A DNA stretch of 64,000 nucleotides. It comes from Luteibacter sp. UNCMF331Sha3.1 (GTDB lineage: Bacteria > Pseudomonadota > Gammaproteobacteria > Xanthomonadales > Rhodanobacteraceae). How positions within the stretch are numbered: the first letter of the stretch is position 1; each line of letters begins with the position of its first letter. The position numbers and the translations under genes are program-made. The notes beneath the pieces were generated by a model that searched no databases, was not told the DNA's origin, and saw only the letters and a program-made list of their open reading frames with translations. This document shows, in pieces, positions 36,060 through 44,272 of the stretch. The DNA is taken from the NCBI RefSeq assembly GCF_900109915.1, contig NZ_FOBU01000002.1:234443-298442 (forward strand). Reading direction: 5' to 3'.

Positions 36060-36088
36060 TTGACGCAGCCCTTTCGCCACTACATACT
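36060..36088 (+). promoter_or_regulatory. Candidate sigma70 promoter of the hydrolase gene
   Basis: TTGACG (36060-36065) and CATACT (36083-36088) are separated by exactly 17 nt. Transcription would start near 36095, almost on the ATG at 36096, which implies a leaderless or nearly leaderless mRNA. A predicted site only. Confidence 0.5.
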
Positions 36089-36095
36089 CGGCCGT

Positions 36096-36974
36096 ATGGT
36101 TGCCAGTCCCGCCCTGATCCCGTCATCCCACGACAGCATCGTCGCCGACGATGGCATCGTGCTGGCCACGCAGCGCTGGCATGGCGCGCGGGTGCCGGAG
36201 CTCGTCTTCGCCCACGGCTTCGGCCAGACGCGCCACGCCTGGCAGGGCGCGGCACGGACGCTGGCTGCCAATGGTTTCGCTGCTACCACGTTCGACGCAC
36301 GCGGCCATGGCGAAAGCGAACACGTGCCCCGTGGCGATTACCACATGGAACAGTTCGTGGCCGACCTGGTGCGCGTGGCCGCCGGAGCCCGATCGTCCGA
36401 CGGACGCGCCCCGGTGCTGGTCGGCGCCTCGATGGGCGGACTGCTCGGCCTGATCGCCGCTGGCGAAGCACCGGCGGGCGCGCAGCCGTTTTCGGCATTG
36501 ATCCTCGTGGACATCACGCCCCGGTGGGAAACCGCCGGCGTCGAACGTATCCTCGGGTTCATGCGCTCCCATCCCGACGGATTCGCCGGCTACGACGAGG
36601 CCGCCTCGGCGATCGAGGCGTACCTGCCGCATCGTCGCGAACGCAAGACGGAGGCCCAGCTGAAGCCGTTGCTGCGCCAGTGCGCCGACGGACGGTTGCG
36701 CTGGCACTGGGACCCGGCGCTGCTCGATGGCCTGGTGGAGGAAAGCGAGCGCTACCAGCCGCGCCTCTTCGCCGCCGCGGCACGCGTCGAGGTGCCGGTG
36801 CTGCTGCTTTCCGGCGCCCGCAGCGACGTGGTGTCGGGCCATACCGTCGACGAATTTCTCCGCCTCGTGCCGCATGCGCGTCACGTGGCACTCGCCGAAG
36901 CCACGCACATGGTGGCCGGCGACGCGAACGACGCGTTCACGCGCGAGATCGCGGCGTTCATGCAAACACTCTGA
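36096..36974 (+). CDS. Alpha/beta hydrolase
   Basis: A 292-residue alpha/beta-hydrolase-fold enzyme with the oxyanion segment AHGFGQTRHAW, nucleophile Ser102 in VGASMGG, a likely acid Asp in LLLSGARSDVV, and the catalytic His in ATHMVAGD near residue 272. The fold covers esterases, lipases and thioesterases; the substrate is not predictable. Its position 27 nt before fadE suggests co-transcription and a link to fatty-acid or ester use. The TTG at 36060 would lengthen the protein by 12 residues, but that segment overlaps a good -35/-10 pair, so the ATG is preferred. No ribosome-binding site is evident. Confidence 0.88.
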   Translation: MVASPALIPSSHDSIVADDGIVLATQRWHGARVPELVFAHGFGQTRHAWQGAARTLAANGFAATTFDARGHGESEHVPRGDYHMEQFVADLVRVAAGARSSDGRAPVLVGASMGGLLGLIAAGEAPAGAQPFSALILVDITPRWETAGVERILGFMRSHPDGFAGYDEAASAIEAYLPHRRERKTEAQLKPLLRQCADGRLRWHWDPALLDGLVEESERYQPRLFAAAARVEVPVLLLSGARSDVVSGHTVDEFLRLVPHARHVALAEATHMVAGDANDAFTREIAAFMQTL

Positions 36975-37001
36975 CCGAACCACAGTAACGAGGTGATACC
37001 C

Positions 37002-39473
37002 ATGTCTGCGATCCTGGTTGTACTGGCGGCGCTCATCGCCTCCGGTGCCTGCGCCTACCACCGCACGTCGCTCAGGACGTGGGCCATCGCGACGGCCGCG
37101 ACGATCCTCGTCGTGGGTCTCATCGCGCGGACGCCGGTCTTCATGATCTTCATGCTCATCGTGCTGGGCGTCATCGCCGCGCCGCTGCTGCTGGTCGATT
37201 TCCGCCGCAAGAAGATCAGCGCCCCGCTGCTGTCGATGTTCGCCAAGGTCACGCCGAAGCTCTCCGACACCGAGCAGACCGCGCTCGAAGCCGGCACGGT
37301 CGGTTTCGAGGGCGAGCTGTTCTCGGGCAAGCCGAACTGGTCGGTGCTTCTGCGCCAGCCGAAGCCGGAGCTGTCGATCGAAGAGCAGGCCTTCCTCGAC
37401 GGTCCCGTCGAAGAACTCTGCGGCATGATCGACGACTGGCAGATCACCCACGAGCTCGCCGACCTGCCGCCGAACGTCTGGGAGTTCATCAAGAAGAACA
37501 AGTTCTTCGGCATGATCATTCCGAAGAGCTATGGCGGTCTCGGCTTCTCCGCGCTGGCGCACTCCGCCGTGCTGCAGAAGCTCTCGAGCATGTCGCAGAC
37601 CCTCGCGTCGACCGTCGCCGTGCCGAACTCGCTCGGGCCGGGCGAACTGCTGATGCATTACGGCTCGGACGAGCAGAAGAATCACTTCCTGCCGCGCCTC
37701 GCCGATGGTCGCGAAATCCCGTGCTTCGCGCTCACCGGTCCGTACGCCGGCTCGGACGCCACGTCGATTCCCGACTTCGGTATCGTCACCAAGGGCATGT
37801 GGAACGGCGAGGAGACGGTCGGTATCCGCCTGACGTTCGACAAGCGCTACATCACGCTGGCACCGGTCGCCACGATCGTCGGTCTCGCGTTCCGCATGTA
37901 CGACCCGGATAAGCTGCTGGGCGACAAGGAAGACCTCGGCATCACGCTCGCCCTGCTGCCGCGCGAAACGCCGGGGATGGAGATCGGTCGCCGCCACTTC
38001 CCGCTGAACACCCCGTTCCAGAACGGCCCGGTCCACGCGAAGGACATGTTCGTGCCGCTGTCCGTGCTGATCGGCGGTCCGCACATGGCGGGCCAGGGCT
38101 GGCGCATGCTGGTCGAATGCCTGTCGGTCGGCCGCGCGATCTCGCTACCGTCGAACGCGACGGGTGCGTCGCGCATGGCGGTCGCCGCCACCGGCGCGTA
38201 TGCGCGCATGCGCAAGCAGTTCGGTCTCGCGATCGGTCGTTTCGAAGGCGTCGAAGAGGCCCTCGCGCGCATCGGCGGCCTGACCTACGCCACGCAGGCG
38301 CTGTCGCGCGCCACGGCTGCCGCCGTCGACCGCGGCGAGAAGCCCGCCGTGCCGTCGGCCATCGCCAAGTACCACGCAACGGAATGGTGCCGCCAGATCG
38401 CGTCCGACGCGATGGACGTACACGGCGGCAAGGGTGTGATCCTCGGTCCGAAGAACTACATGGGTCGCGGCTGGCAGAGCGTGCCGATCGCCATCACGGT
38501 GGAAGGCGCGAACATCATGACGCGCAGCCTGATGATCTTCGGTCAGGGCGCCATCCGCTGCCATCCCTACGTCCTGAAGGAAATGCAGGCGCTGAACATC
38601 GCCGACTACCGCGAGCGCCTGAACACGTTCGACAAGCTGCTCTTCAGCCACATCGGCTTCGGCGTCTCCAACGCGGTGCGCAGTTTCGTGCTCGGCATCA
38701 CGGCGGCGAAGATCGGCGACACGGCCGGCGACGCGTACACGCGTCGTTACTACCGCAAGCTCAACCGCTACTCGGCGGCGCTCGCCCTCTGCGCCGACGT
38801 GTCGATGGGTGTGCTCGGCGGCAAGCTGAAGTTCAAGGAGAAGCTCTCGGCCCGTCTCGGCGACACGCTGTCGTACCTCTACATCGCCAGCGCCATGCTC
38901 AAGCGTTACGAAGACACCGGTCGTCCGGAAGCCGATCGCCCGCTGCTCGCATGGGCTTTCCACGAGTGCGTGTGGAAGATGCAGATGGCGCTCGACGGCG
39001 TGATCCGTAACTTCCCGGTGCGCCCCGTCGCCTGGCTTCTTCGCGCCCTCGTGTTCCCGTTCGGCCGTCGCGAAGTGCCGCCGTCGGATCGCCTCGGTCG
39101 TCGCGTCGCCGCGCTCATTACGGCCCCCAGCGAGGCCCGCGACCGTCTGACGACCTGGACGTACATGACGCCGACCGCGAACAACACCGTTGGCCGCATG
39201 AATGCGATCCTCCCCGACGTGATCGCGGCGGAGCCGGTGGAGCGCAAGTTCGTCAAGGCGTTCAAGGGCGGTCAGCTGCGGTCGCACACGTATAACGAGC
39301 AGCTCGCGGAAGCCGAGAAGCTGGGCGCCATCACCGCCGCCGAGCGCGAACTGCTCCAGCGCGTGCGCGATGGCGTCGCCGAGTTCATCTCGGTCGACGA
39401 CTTCGACGGCGAGGAGCTGCGTGCGAACGTGGTGAGCAACGCGGAAAAGATGAAGGCCATCCGCGCGGCGTGA
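37002..39473 (+). CDS. fadE: FadE-type membrane-associated acyl-CoA dehydrogenase
   Basis: An 823-residue enzyme of the FadE class (E. coli FadE is of similar size), oxidising acyl-CoA to enoyl-CoA at the inner membrane. Two N-terminal hydrophobic helices (about 1-20 and 25-57) precede a standard acyl-CoA dehydrogenase core with PKSYGGLGFSALAHS, ALTGPYAGSDATS, and HGGKGVILGPKNYMGRGWQ, then the long FadE C-terminal domain (about 560-823). GAGGTGA lies about 6 nt before the ATG at 37002. Its last ~77 codons are duplicated 1233 bp downstream, inside the next gene. It sits in a probable operon after the hydrolase. Confidence 0.95.
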   Translation: MSAILVVLAALIASGACAYHRTSLRTWAIATAATILVVGLIARTPVFMIFMLIVLGVIAAPLLLVDFRRKKISAPLLSMFAKVTPKLSDTEQTALEAGTVGFEGELFSGKPNWSVLLRQPKPELSIEEQAFLDGPVEELCGMIDDWQITHELADLPPNVWEFIKKNKFFGMIIPKSYGGLGFSALAHSAVLQKLSSMSQTLASTVAVPNSLGPGELLMHYGSDEQKNHFLPRLADGREIPCFALTGPYAGSDATSIPDFGIVTKGMWNGEETVGIRLTFDKRYITLAPVATIVGLAFRMYDPDKLLGDKEDLGITLALLPRETPGMEIGRRHFPLNTPFQNGPVHAKDMFVPLSVLIGGPHMAGQGWRMLVECLSVGRAISLPSNATGASRMAVAATGAYARMRKQFGLAIGRFEGVEEALARIGGLTYATQALSRATAAAVDRGEKPAVPSAIAKYHATEWCRQIASDAMDVHGGKGVILGPKNYMGRGWQSVPIAITVEGANIMTRSLMIFGQGAIRCHPYVLKEMQALNIADYRERLNTFDKLLFSHIGFGVSNAVRSFVLGITAAKIGDTAGDAYTRRYYRKLNRYSAALALCADVSMGVLGGKLKFKEKLSARLGDTLSYLYIASAMLKRYEDTGRPEADRPLLAWAFHECVWKMQMALDGVIRNFPVRPVAWLLRALVFPFGRREVPPSDRLGRRVAALITAPSEARDRLTTWTYMTPTANNTVGRMNAILPDVIAAEPVERKFVKAFKGGQLRSHTYNEQLAEAEKLGAITAAERELLQRVRDGVAEFISVDDFDGEELRANVVSNAEKMKAIRAA

Positions 39474-39496
39474 TGTGCTCGACCGTGTGACGGAAG

Positions 39497-39524
39497 AGGC
39501 CGCGAGTGATCGCGGCCTTTTTCT
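39497..39524 (+). terminator. Rho-independent terminator after fadE
   Basis: A stem AGGCCGCG/CGCGGCCT with a 6-nt loop is followed by TTTTTCTTT, 24 nt after the fadE stop codon. Confidence 0.88.
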
Positions 39525-39995
39525 TTGCATGCGTGCCGGCTCGGCTGCGCCATCGCGTTGTGCGTCATGCGTGGCGGAGCGGAGGCGTCGGCCGCCATTT
39601 CCCTCGCTAAGTCCTCGTCCGGCCTTCGCCTCCCTGCGGAAACGCTCGGTAAACGGCAGCCGACGCCTCCCTCGGACATGCCGACGGCTCATGCGAAAAG
39701 CAGGCACCCGAACCCCACAACGCGCGAAAACCCTTGTGGGAGCGCGCTCGCACACGAACGGGTGCTCGCGACAGCCTCGCATACAACAGTGAGGCCGTTT
39801 TTCTAATCGATCCCCATCTCGACAGAAAGGGTCGAGCTAGCGGCGTGTGCGCGGCGTCTTTGTCGCATGAATGTGGGCTCGGCCTCGGTGCCCGGCGACA
39901 AGGCGTACTAAGCAAAGGACGTCTCGCCTCTGTCGACCGAGTCGTGCGTAACCGAACATCGTGAGGCCCATTTTTGCGGCGCACGGAGATTCACT
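39525..39995. other. Intergenic stretch with inverted repeats, no gene seen
   Basis: It holds a GGAGGCGTCGGC/GCCGACGCCTCC inverted pair (about 39571 and 39659), a 44-bp block (39604-39647) that recurs directly at 40837-40880 and inverted at 42109-42152, and a GTGGGAGCGCGCTCGC hairpin near 39736. Open frames here lack start signals, and nearly identical frames occur in the second copy only because of the duplication. A promoter for the next gene is expected in the last 150 nt. Confidence 0.6.
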
Positions 39996-40706
39996 ATGTA
40001 TCGAGCCATCTCGTCTTTCGCGAGTCGGCGCGGGCGCCTGCCCACCTTACTGGCATTGGCCTTAGCCGCGGGTTTTGCCTCTCCGATAGCCCTTGCGACG
40101 GACGAGCCCCCGGACCCGCCGCCGCTGACAACCATGCAATGGCAGCTTCTCGAGAAGTTGATCAACGATCGCGCCAATGAAATTGCGAACAGCCGTCAGT
40201 TCTTCGAAGAGGATCGGCGCCCGACAGAAGTCGTGGCGACGCTGGACCCGACGACAAAGGTGCTACGCCTCGACCTTGATGTTTCCTTCGGTCGTCTAGT
40301 CGGCGACCTGGAGCTCGAGGATTTTCAGTCGCAGATTCGGGTAGGAATGGAAGATTTGACTGGCCAGATTCCCGGGTTCAACACGACCGATTGGCGAATT
40401 GGCGGGCGTGATATGGATTACTGGTTTGACCAGGACTTTCCGCTCCCAGAACGGATCGACGCGGAGTCGGTGGAGCGCAAATTCCTCAAGGCGTTCAATG
40501 GCGGTCAGCTGACGTCGCACCCGCACAACGATCAGCTGGCTGAAGCCGAGAGGCTCGACGCCATCCCTGCCGCCGAACGCGACCTGCTCCAGCGCGTCCG
40601 CGATGGCGTCGCCGAGTTCATCTCGGTCGACGACTTCGACGGCGAGGAGCTGCGTGCGAACGTGGTGAGCAACGCGGAGAAGATGAAGGCCATCCGCGCA
40701 GCGTGA
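39996..40706 (+). CDS. Chimeric gene: small secreted protein fused to a FadE C-terminal tail
   Basis: A 236-residue predicted protein. Residues 1-35 form a signal peptide (hydrophobic core TLLALALAAGFASP, cleavage near ALA-T), and residues 36-152 match the mature part of the gene at 41229, including EEDRRPTEVVATLDPTTK and DWRIGGRDMD. From about residue 157 (ESVERKFLKAFNGGQL) to the end it is a copy of the FadE C-terminus, in the FadE frame and ending with the same MKAIRAA. The fusion arose at the junction of the 1233-bp tandem duplication. GGAG precedes the ATG by 7 nt. The frame is intact, so a stable product is possible, but a cytoplasmic enzyme tail would be exported. The secreted domain is not one I recognise. 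Confidence 0.72.
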   Translation: MYRAISSFASRRGRLPTLLALALAAGFASPIALATDEPPDPPPLTTMQWQLLEKLINDRANEIANSRQFFEEDRRPTEVVATLDPTTKVLRLDLDVSFGRLVGDLELEDFQSQIRVGMEDLTGQIPGFNTTDWRIGGRDMDYWFDQDFPLPERIDAESVERKFLKAFNGGQLTSHPHNDQLAEAERLDAIPAAERDLLQRVRDGVAEFISVDDFDGEELRANVVSNAEKMKAIRAA

Positions 40707-40729
40707 TGTGCTCGACCGTGTGACGGAAA

Positions 40730-40757
40730 AGGCTGCGAGTGATCGCGGCCTTTTTCT
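40730..40757 (+). terminator. Duplicated copy of the fadE terminator
   Basis: The same stem as at 39497, but with AGGCTGCG against CGCGGCCT; the mismatch at one stem position (T against G, a G-U pair in RNA) should weaken it slightly. A T-tract follows. Confidence 0.75.
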
Positions 40758-41228
40758 TTGCATGCGTGCCGGCTCGGCTGCGCCATCGCGTTGTGCGTCG
40801 CGCGTGGCGGAGCGGAGGCGTCGGCCGCCATTTCCCTCGCTAAGTCCTCGTCCGGCCTTCGCCTCCCTGCGGAGTCGCTCGGCAAACGGCAGCCGACGCC
40901 TCCTTCGGACATGCCGGCGGCTCATGCGAAAAGCAGGCACCCGAACCCCACAACGCGCGAAAACCCTTGTGGGAGCGCGCTCGCGCGCGAACGGGTGCTC
41001 GCGACAGCCTCGCATACAACAGTGAGGCCGTTTTTCTAATCGATCCCCATCTCGACAGAAAGGGTCGAGCTAGCGGCGCGTGCGCGGCGTCTTTGTCGCA
41101 CGAATGTGGGCTCGGCCTCGGTGCCCTGCGGCAAGGCGTACTAAGCAACGGACGTCTCGCCTCTGTCGACCGAGTCGTGCGGAACCGAACATCGTGAGGC
41201 CCATTTTTGCGGCGCACGGAGATTCATT
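40758..41228. other. Second copy of the intergenic stretch, no gene seen
   Basis: It is collinear with 39525-39995. The same inverted repeats and the 44-bp block (here 40837-40880) are present. The final ~60 nt before the gene differ from the first copy at only two or three sites, so the upstream control region of the two small genes should be equivalent. Confidence 0.6.
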
Positions 41229-41714
41229 ATGTATCGAGCCATCTCGTCTTTCGCGACTCGGCGCGGGCGCCTGCCCACTCTATTGGCAGTGGCTATAGCC
41301 GCGTGCCTTGTCTCCCCGGTAGCCCTCGCAATGGAAGAGCCCGTGCAACCGCCGCCGCTGACAACCATGCAATGGCGGCTTCTCGAGAAATTGATCCATG
41401 ATCGCGCCAACGACATTGCGAACAGCCGTCAGTTCTTCGAAGAGGATCGGCGCCCGACAGAAGTCGTGGCGACGCTGGACCCGACGACAAAGGTGCTACG
41501 CCTCGACCTTGATGTTTCCTTCGGTGGTCTCGTCGGCGACCTGGAGCTCGAGGATTTTCAGTCGCAGATCAGTGTCGGGCTTGAGGAATTTACTGATCGG
41601 ATCCCCGGGTTCGACATGACCGATTGGCGAATCGGCGGGCGCGACATGGATTTTTGGTTCGGCCAGGACTTTCCTCTCCCAGAAGGGGACGACGACCGTT
41701 GGCTGCGCAAATAA
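41229..41714 (+). CDS. Small secreted protein of unknown function (unfused copy)
   Basis: A 161-residue precursor with a signal peptide (about 1-35, core TLLAVAIAACLVSP) and a ~127-residue mature acidic domain. This is probably the original form of the gene whose copy is fused to the FadE tail upstream, since it ends in its own short C-terminus PEGDDDRWLRK. No family is recognised. The mature domain is rich in Asp, Glu, Phe and Trp and has no Cys. Base composition is visibly less GC-rich than the neighbours, especially after codon 90. The ATG follows CACGGAGATTCATT. Confidence 0.7.
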   Translation: MYRAISSFATRRGRLPTLLAVAIAACLVSPVALAMEEPVQPPPLTTMQWRLLEKLIHDRANDIANSRQFFEEDRRPTEVVATLDPTTKVLRLDLDVSFGGLVGDLELEDFQSQISVGLEEFTDRIPGFDMTDWRIGGRDMDFWFGQDFPLPEGDDDRWLRK

Positions 41715-42221
41715 GGGCGAGCACGGCCACTGCGAGAAAGACAAGTGCCTTGGCGACTCGGACTATTTTGTTAGTAAGAGGGACCTCGATGCTTACCGGT
41801 TTTCCCGACTGTGCTGGCGGGGTGATGAGGCTGCGCCGCTTGTCTTCAGCGTGTCGGCAAAAGATTCCGACGGAGTCCGCGCCTCTCCGGCGACCTTTTC
41901 TGTTCGGTGCAACAAACCCGGCACATCCGAAACGCCATGAGGCACTACGGATCAAGGTCGTCGGTGTTGTGGGTATCCCCACGTCGGGAGCCGCAGTTTC
42001 GCAAACGCCCTTCGCCCGCCAGCGGGCTTCCCACATGAGCTAGTGTTCAAACGCCTCGCGCATCGAGTTGCTTCGGCGCGCGGTGGGAGCCGGGGTGCGT
42101 CGTCTGCTGAGCGTTTCCGCAGGGAGGCGAAGGCCGGACGAGGACTTAGCGAAGGAGACGACGCGCCCCGGCTCCTTGCCTCGACGCCAGCGAACGCGAT
42201 GGCGAAGCCGAGCCCTCGGAC
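41715..42221. other. Intergenic stretch with repeat fragments, no gene seen
   Basis: The first ~250 nt are less GC-rich than the surroundings. The 30-bp block 42008-42037 is identical to 138-167, and 42109-42152 is an inverted copy of the 44-bp block from the duplicated intergenic region. A minus-strand open frame (41590-42036) encodes a hydrophobic stretch near 41720-41800 but lacks a credible start and overlaps the small secreted gene; I do not call it. It looks like a repeat-rich, possibly decayed spacer. Confidence 0.5.
42109..42152 (-). repeat. Inverted third copy of the 44-bp intergenic block
   Basis: This is the reverse complement of 39604-39647, matching at all 44 positions by eye, while the copy at 40837-40880 has two changes. 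It shows that the block is a dispersed repeat and not merely part of the tandem duplication. Confidence 0.85.
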
Positions 42222-43970
42222 CTACAAGCAGTCCGTCTGCTCGGCGACGACTTCGAGCAACCGGGCCTCGACTTCATCGCGCGTATGCGCACGGAACAAC
42301 CGGGGCGCCGCGCGGCGCAGGGCGCCGCAGTCGAGCTTGGTGAGGCGGTCGCGTACCTGGAGCAGTTGCCCCGGGTGCATGCTGAACTCTTCCAGCCCCA
42401 TGGCGAGGAGGAGGGCGGTGAACTGGGTGTCGCCGGCAATTTCCCCACAGAGGCTGATGGGCTTCTTCGCGCGGCGGGCGCTGGCGATGACGTGCGCGAT
42501 GAGGCGCAGGAACGCAGGCTGCAGCGGGTCGTAGATGCCTTCCAGCGCGTCGTTGTTGCGGTCGGCGGCGAGCACGTACTGCGCGAGGTCGTTCGTGCCA
42601 ATGGCGAGGAAGTCGGCCTTGCTGAGGATCGAGGTCACGCCGATCGCCGCCGCGGGGACTTCGATCATCGCGCCGATGTCGAGGCGTTCCGGTAGCTCGT
42701 GGCCCTGGCGTGCGAGGTCTTCGCGCGCCTTCTTGATGAGCGAACGCACCGCAATCAGTTCGCCGACGTGCGTCACCATCGGTACGAGGATGCGCACGGG
42801 GCCGTAGCACGCGGCACGCAGGATGGCGCGCAGCTGCACGGCGAAGATGTCGGGGTAGCGCAGCGACAGCCGCACGCCGCGCACACCGAGCGCCGGGTTG
42901 TCTTCGCCGCGGATCGCCAGGCCGGCCGCGTCCGCCTTGTCGGCGCCGAGGTCGAGCGTGCGGATCGTGACGGGCAGTCCACCCATGCCGAGCACGACGT
43001 CGCGATACGCCGCGAACTGTTCGTCTTCGGAGGGCAGGCCGCGCTGACGCAGGAAGAGGAACTCGGAGCGGTACAGGCCCACGCCGTCGGCGCCGCGCGC
43101 GCGGGCGAGGGTAATGTCGCCGGCGAGCTCGGCGTTGGCGAACAGGCGCACGTGCGCGCCGTCCCGGGTATGCGTGGGCGCCGTGGCGAGCGCCGCGAGG
43201 CGTCGGCCTTCGGCGGCGGCCTGGCGCTGCCATTGCCGGTAGCGCGCGAGGTCCTGTGCGGTGGGATGCACGATGACTTCGCCGTGCTCGGCATCGATGA
43301 GGACCAGGTCGTCGTCGTTGACGGTGGCGAGCGCGTCGCGCGTACCGACGAGCATCGGCAGGTTGAAGCTGCGCGCGAGGATGGCGCTATGGGAATAAAC
43401 GCTGCCCGCGCTGGCGATGACGCCGAGCATGCCCTGGCCTGCCATGCCCGCCATGTCGGCCGGCGCGACGGTGTCGCTGACGACGATCTCGCCGACGCGC
43501 GCGGCGAGCTTGCGTTCTTCGCGGCTCGACTGCTGGTTGAGCGCGGACATCACGCGACCGATGACCTGGTCGATGTCTTCGCCGCGACTTTTCAGGTACG
43601 GGTCGTTCATCGCGTCGAATACGGCGGCCAGACGGTCGCGCTGCATCTTCAGCGCCGCGCTGGCGGTGTAGTGTCCGATGGAGACGAGCTCGTCGAGACC
43701 GCGGAGCAACTCTTCGTCGTCGAGCAACAGGCTGTGCGCATCGATGAAATCGCCGACCTCGCGCGCCAGTGCGCCGTGCAGCTTGCCGCGCAGCTCGTGC
43801 AGTTCGGTGCGCGCGGTGTCGATGGCCTTGTGCAGGCGCTCGATCTCGGGGCCGATCTCGTCGGCTTCGAGCATGCGCGTATCGACGGCGAGAAGGCTGG
43901 GCTGGACCAGACGCGCCCGCCCGAGGGCCATGCCCCGGGACGCCGGAGTGCCGTTCAGTACGAACCTCAT
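42222..43970 (-). CDS. ptsI: Phosphoenolpyruvate-protein phosphotransferase (enzyme I of the PTS)
   Basis: A 582-residue cytoplasmic enzyme that takes phosphate from PEP onto itself and passes it to HPr. The N-terminal HPr-binding helical domain is followed by the swivelling domain with active-site His194 in VYSHSAILAR, and the C-terminal PEP-binding barrel with GVGLYRSEFLFL, GTNDLAQYVLAADR and the Cys in SLCGEIAGD. It lacks an N-terminal GAF domain, so it is EI (PtsI) rather than PtsP. It lies 32 nt after ptsH in the hprK-rapZ-EIIA-ptsH-ptsI run. No EIIB/EIIC permease is nearby, so the pathway looks regulatory. Confidence 0.94.
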   Translation of the reverse strand: MRFVLNGTPASRGMALGRARLVQPSLLAVDTRMLEADEIGPEIERLHKAIDTARTELHELRGKLHGALAREVGDFIDAHSLLLDDEELLRGLDELVSIGHYTASAALKMQRDRLAAVFDAMNDPYLKSRGEDIDQVIGRVMSALNQQSSREERKLAARVGEIVVSDTVAPADMAGMAGQGMLGVIASAGSVYSHSAILARSFNLPMLVGTRDALATVNDDDLVLIDAEHGEVIVHPTAQDLARYRQWQRQAAAEGRRLAALATAPTHTRDGAHVRLFANAELAGDITLARARGADGVGLYRSEFLFLRQRGLPSEDEQFAAYRDVVLGMGGLPVTIRTLDLGADKADAAGLAIRGEDNPALGVRGVRLSLRYPDIFAVQLRAILRAACYGPVRILVPMVTHVGELIAVRSLIKKAREDLARQGHELPERLDIGAMIEVPAAAIGVTSILSKADFLAIGTNDLAQYVLAADRNNDALEGIYDPLQPAFLRLIAHVIASARRAKKPISLCGEIAGDTQFTALLLAMGLEEFSMHPGQLLQVRDRLTKLDCGALRRAAPRLFRAHTRDEVEARLLEVVAEQTDCL

Positions 43971-44002
43971 GGATGCCTCGTACCGCGCGGATGCGTCATG
44001 GG

Positions 44003-44272
44003 TCAGCCGCCCTCGTCGAACTTGCGGTTGAAAAGGTCGACCACGGCGTCGATCGCCGCCTCCTCGTCGGAGCCCTCGGCACGGATGGTGAGGGCCGTGC
44101 CCATGCCCGCGGCGAGCATCATCACGCCCATGATGCTCTGGGCGTTCACTTCGCGCCCCTTGCTTAGCAGGTGCACGGTCGACTTGAAGGTGGAGACGAG
44201 CTGTACGAGCTTGGCCGACGCCCGGGCGTGCAGTCCGAGCCGGTTGGATACCGTGATTTCCCGTTCAAGCAT
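44003..44272 (-). CDS. ptsH: Phosphocarrier protein HPr
   Basis: An 89-residue phosphocarrier. His15 in GLHARAS accepts phosphate from enzyme I, and Ser46 in AQSIMGVM is the regulatory site phosphorylated by HPr kinase, whose gene lies 1.3 kb upstream in the same run. The presence of both sites plus hprK indicates dual control. The start overlaps the end of the EIIA gene by 8 nt, implying translational coupling. Confidence 0.96.
   Translation of the reverse strand: MLEREITVSNRLGLHARASAKLVQLVSTFKSTVHLLSKGREVNAQSIMGVMMLAAGMGTALTIRAEGSDEEAAIDAVVDLFNRKFDEGG

Larger units (their letters stand above)
39219..41684 (+). repeat. 1233-bp direct tandem duplication
   Basis: Unit A (39219-40451) and unit B (40452-41684) align end to end at a constant offset of 1233 bp with no gap. 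Each unit contains the 3' end of fadE, its terminator, a 522-nt intergenic stretch, and most of a small secreted-protein gene. The intergenic parts differ at roughly 18 of 522 sites by my manual count. At the junction (about 40452) the small gene of unit A runs straight into the fadE tail of unit B in one frame. Confidence 0.95.

Noticed and set aside
39475-39806. Nearly identical short open frames repeated at 39475-39806 and 40708-41039
   Set aside because: They recur only because the DNA was duplicated; they span terminators and inverted repeats and have no start signals.
41590-42036. A minus-strand open frame of 148 residues with a hydrophobic stretch near 41720-41800
   Set aside because: The start codon lies in a shared repeat, there is no ribosome-binding site, it overlaps the small secreted gene, and the rest of the frame is repeat-derived. 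A decayed gene remains possible.
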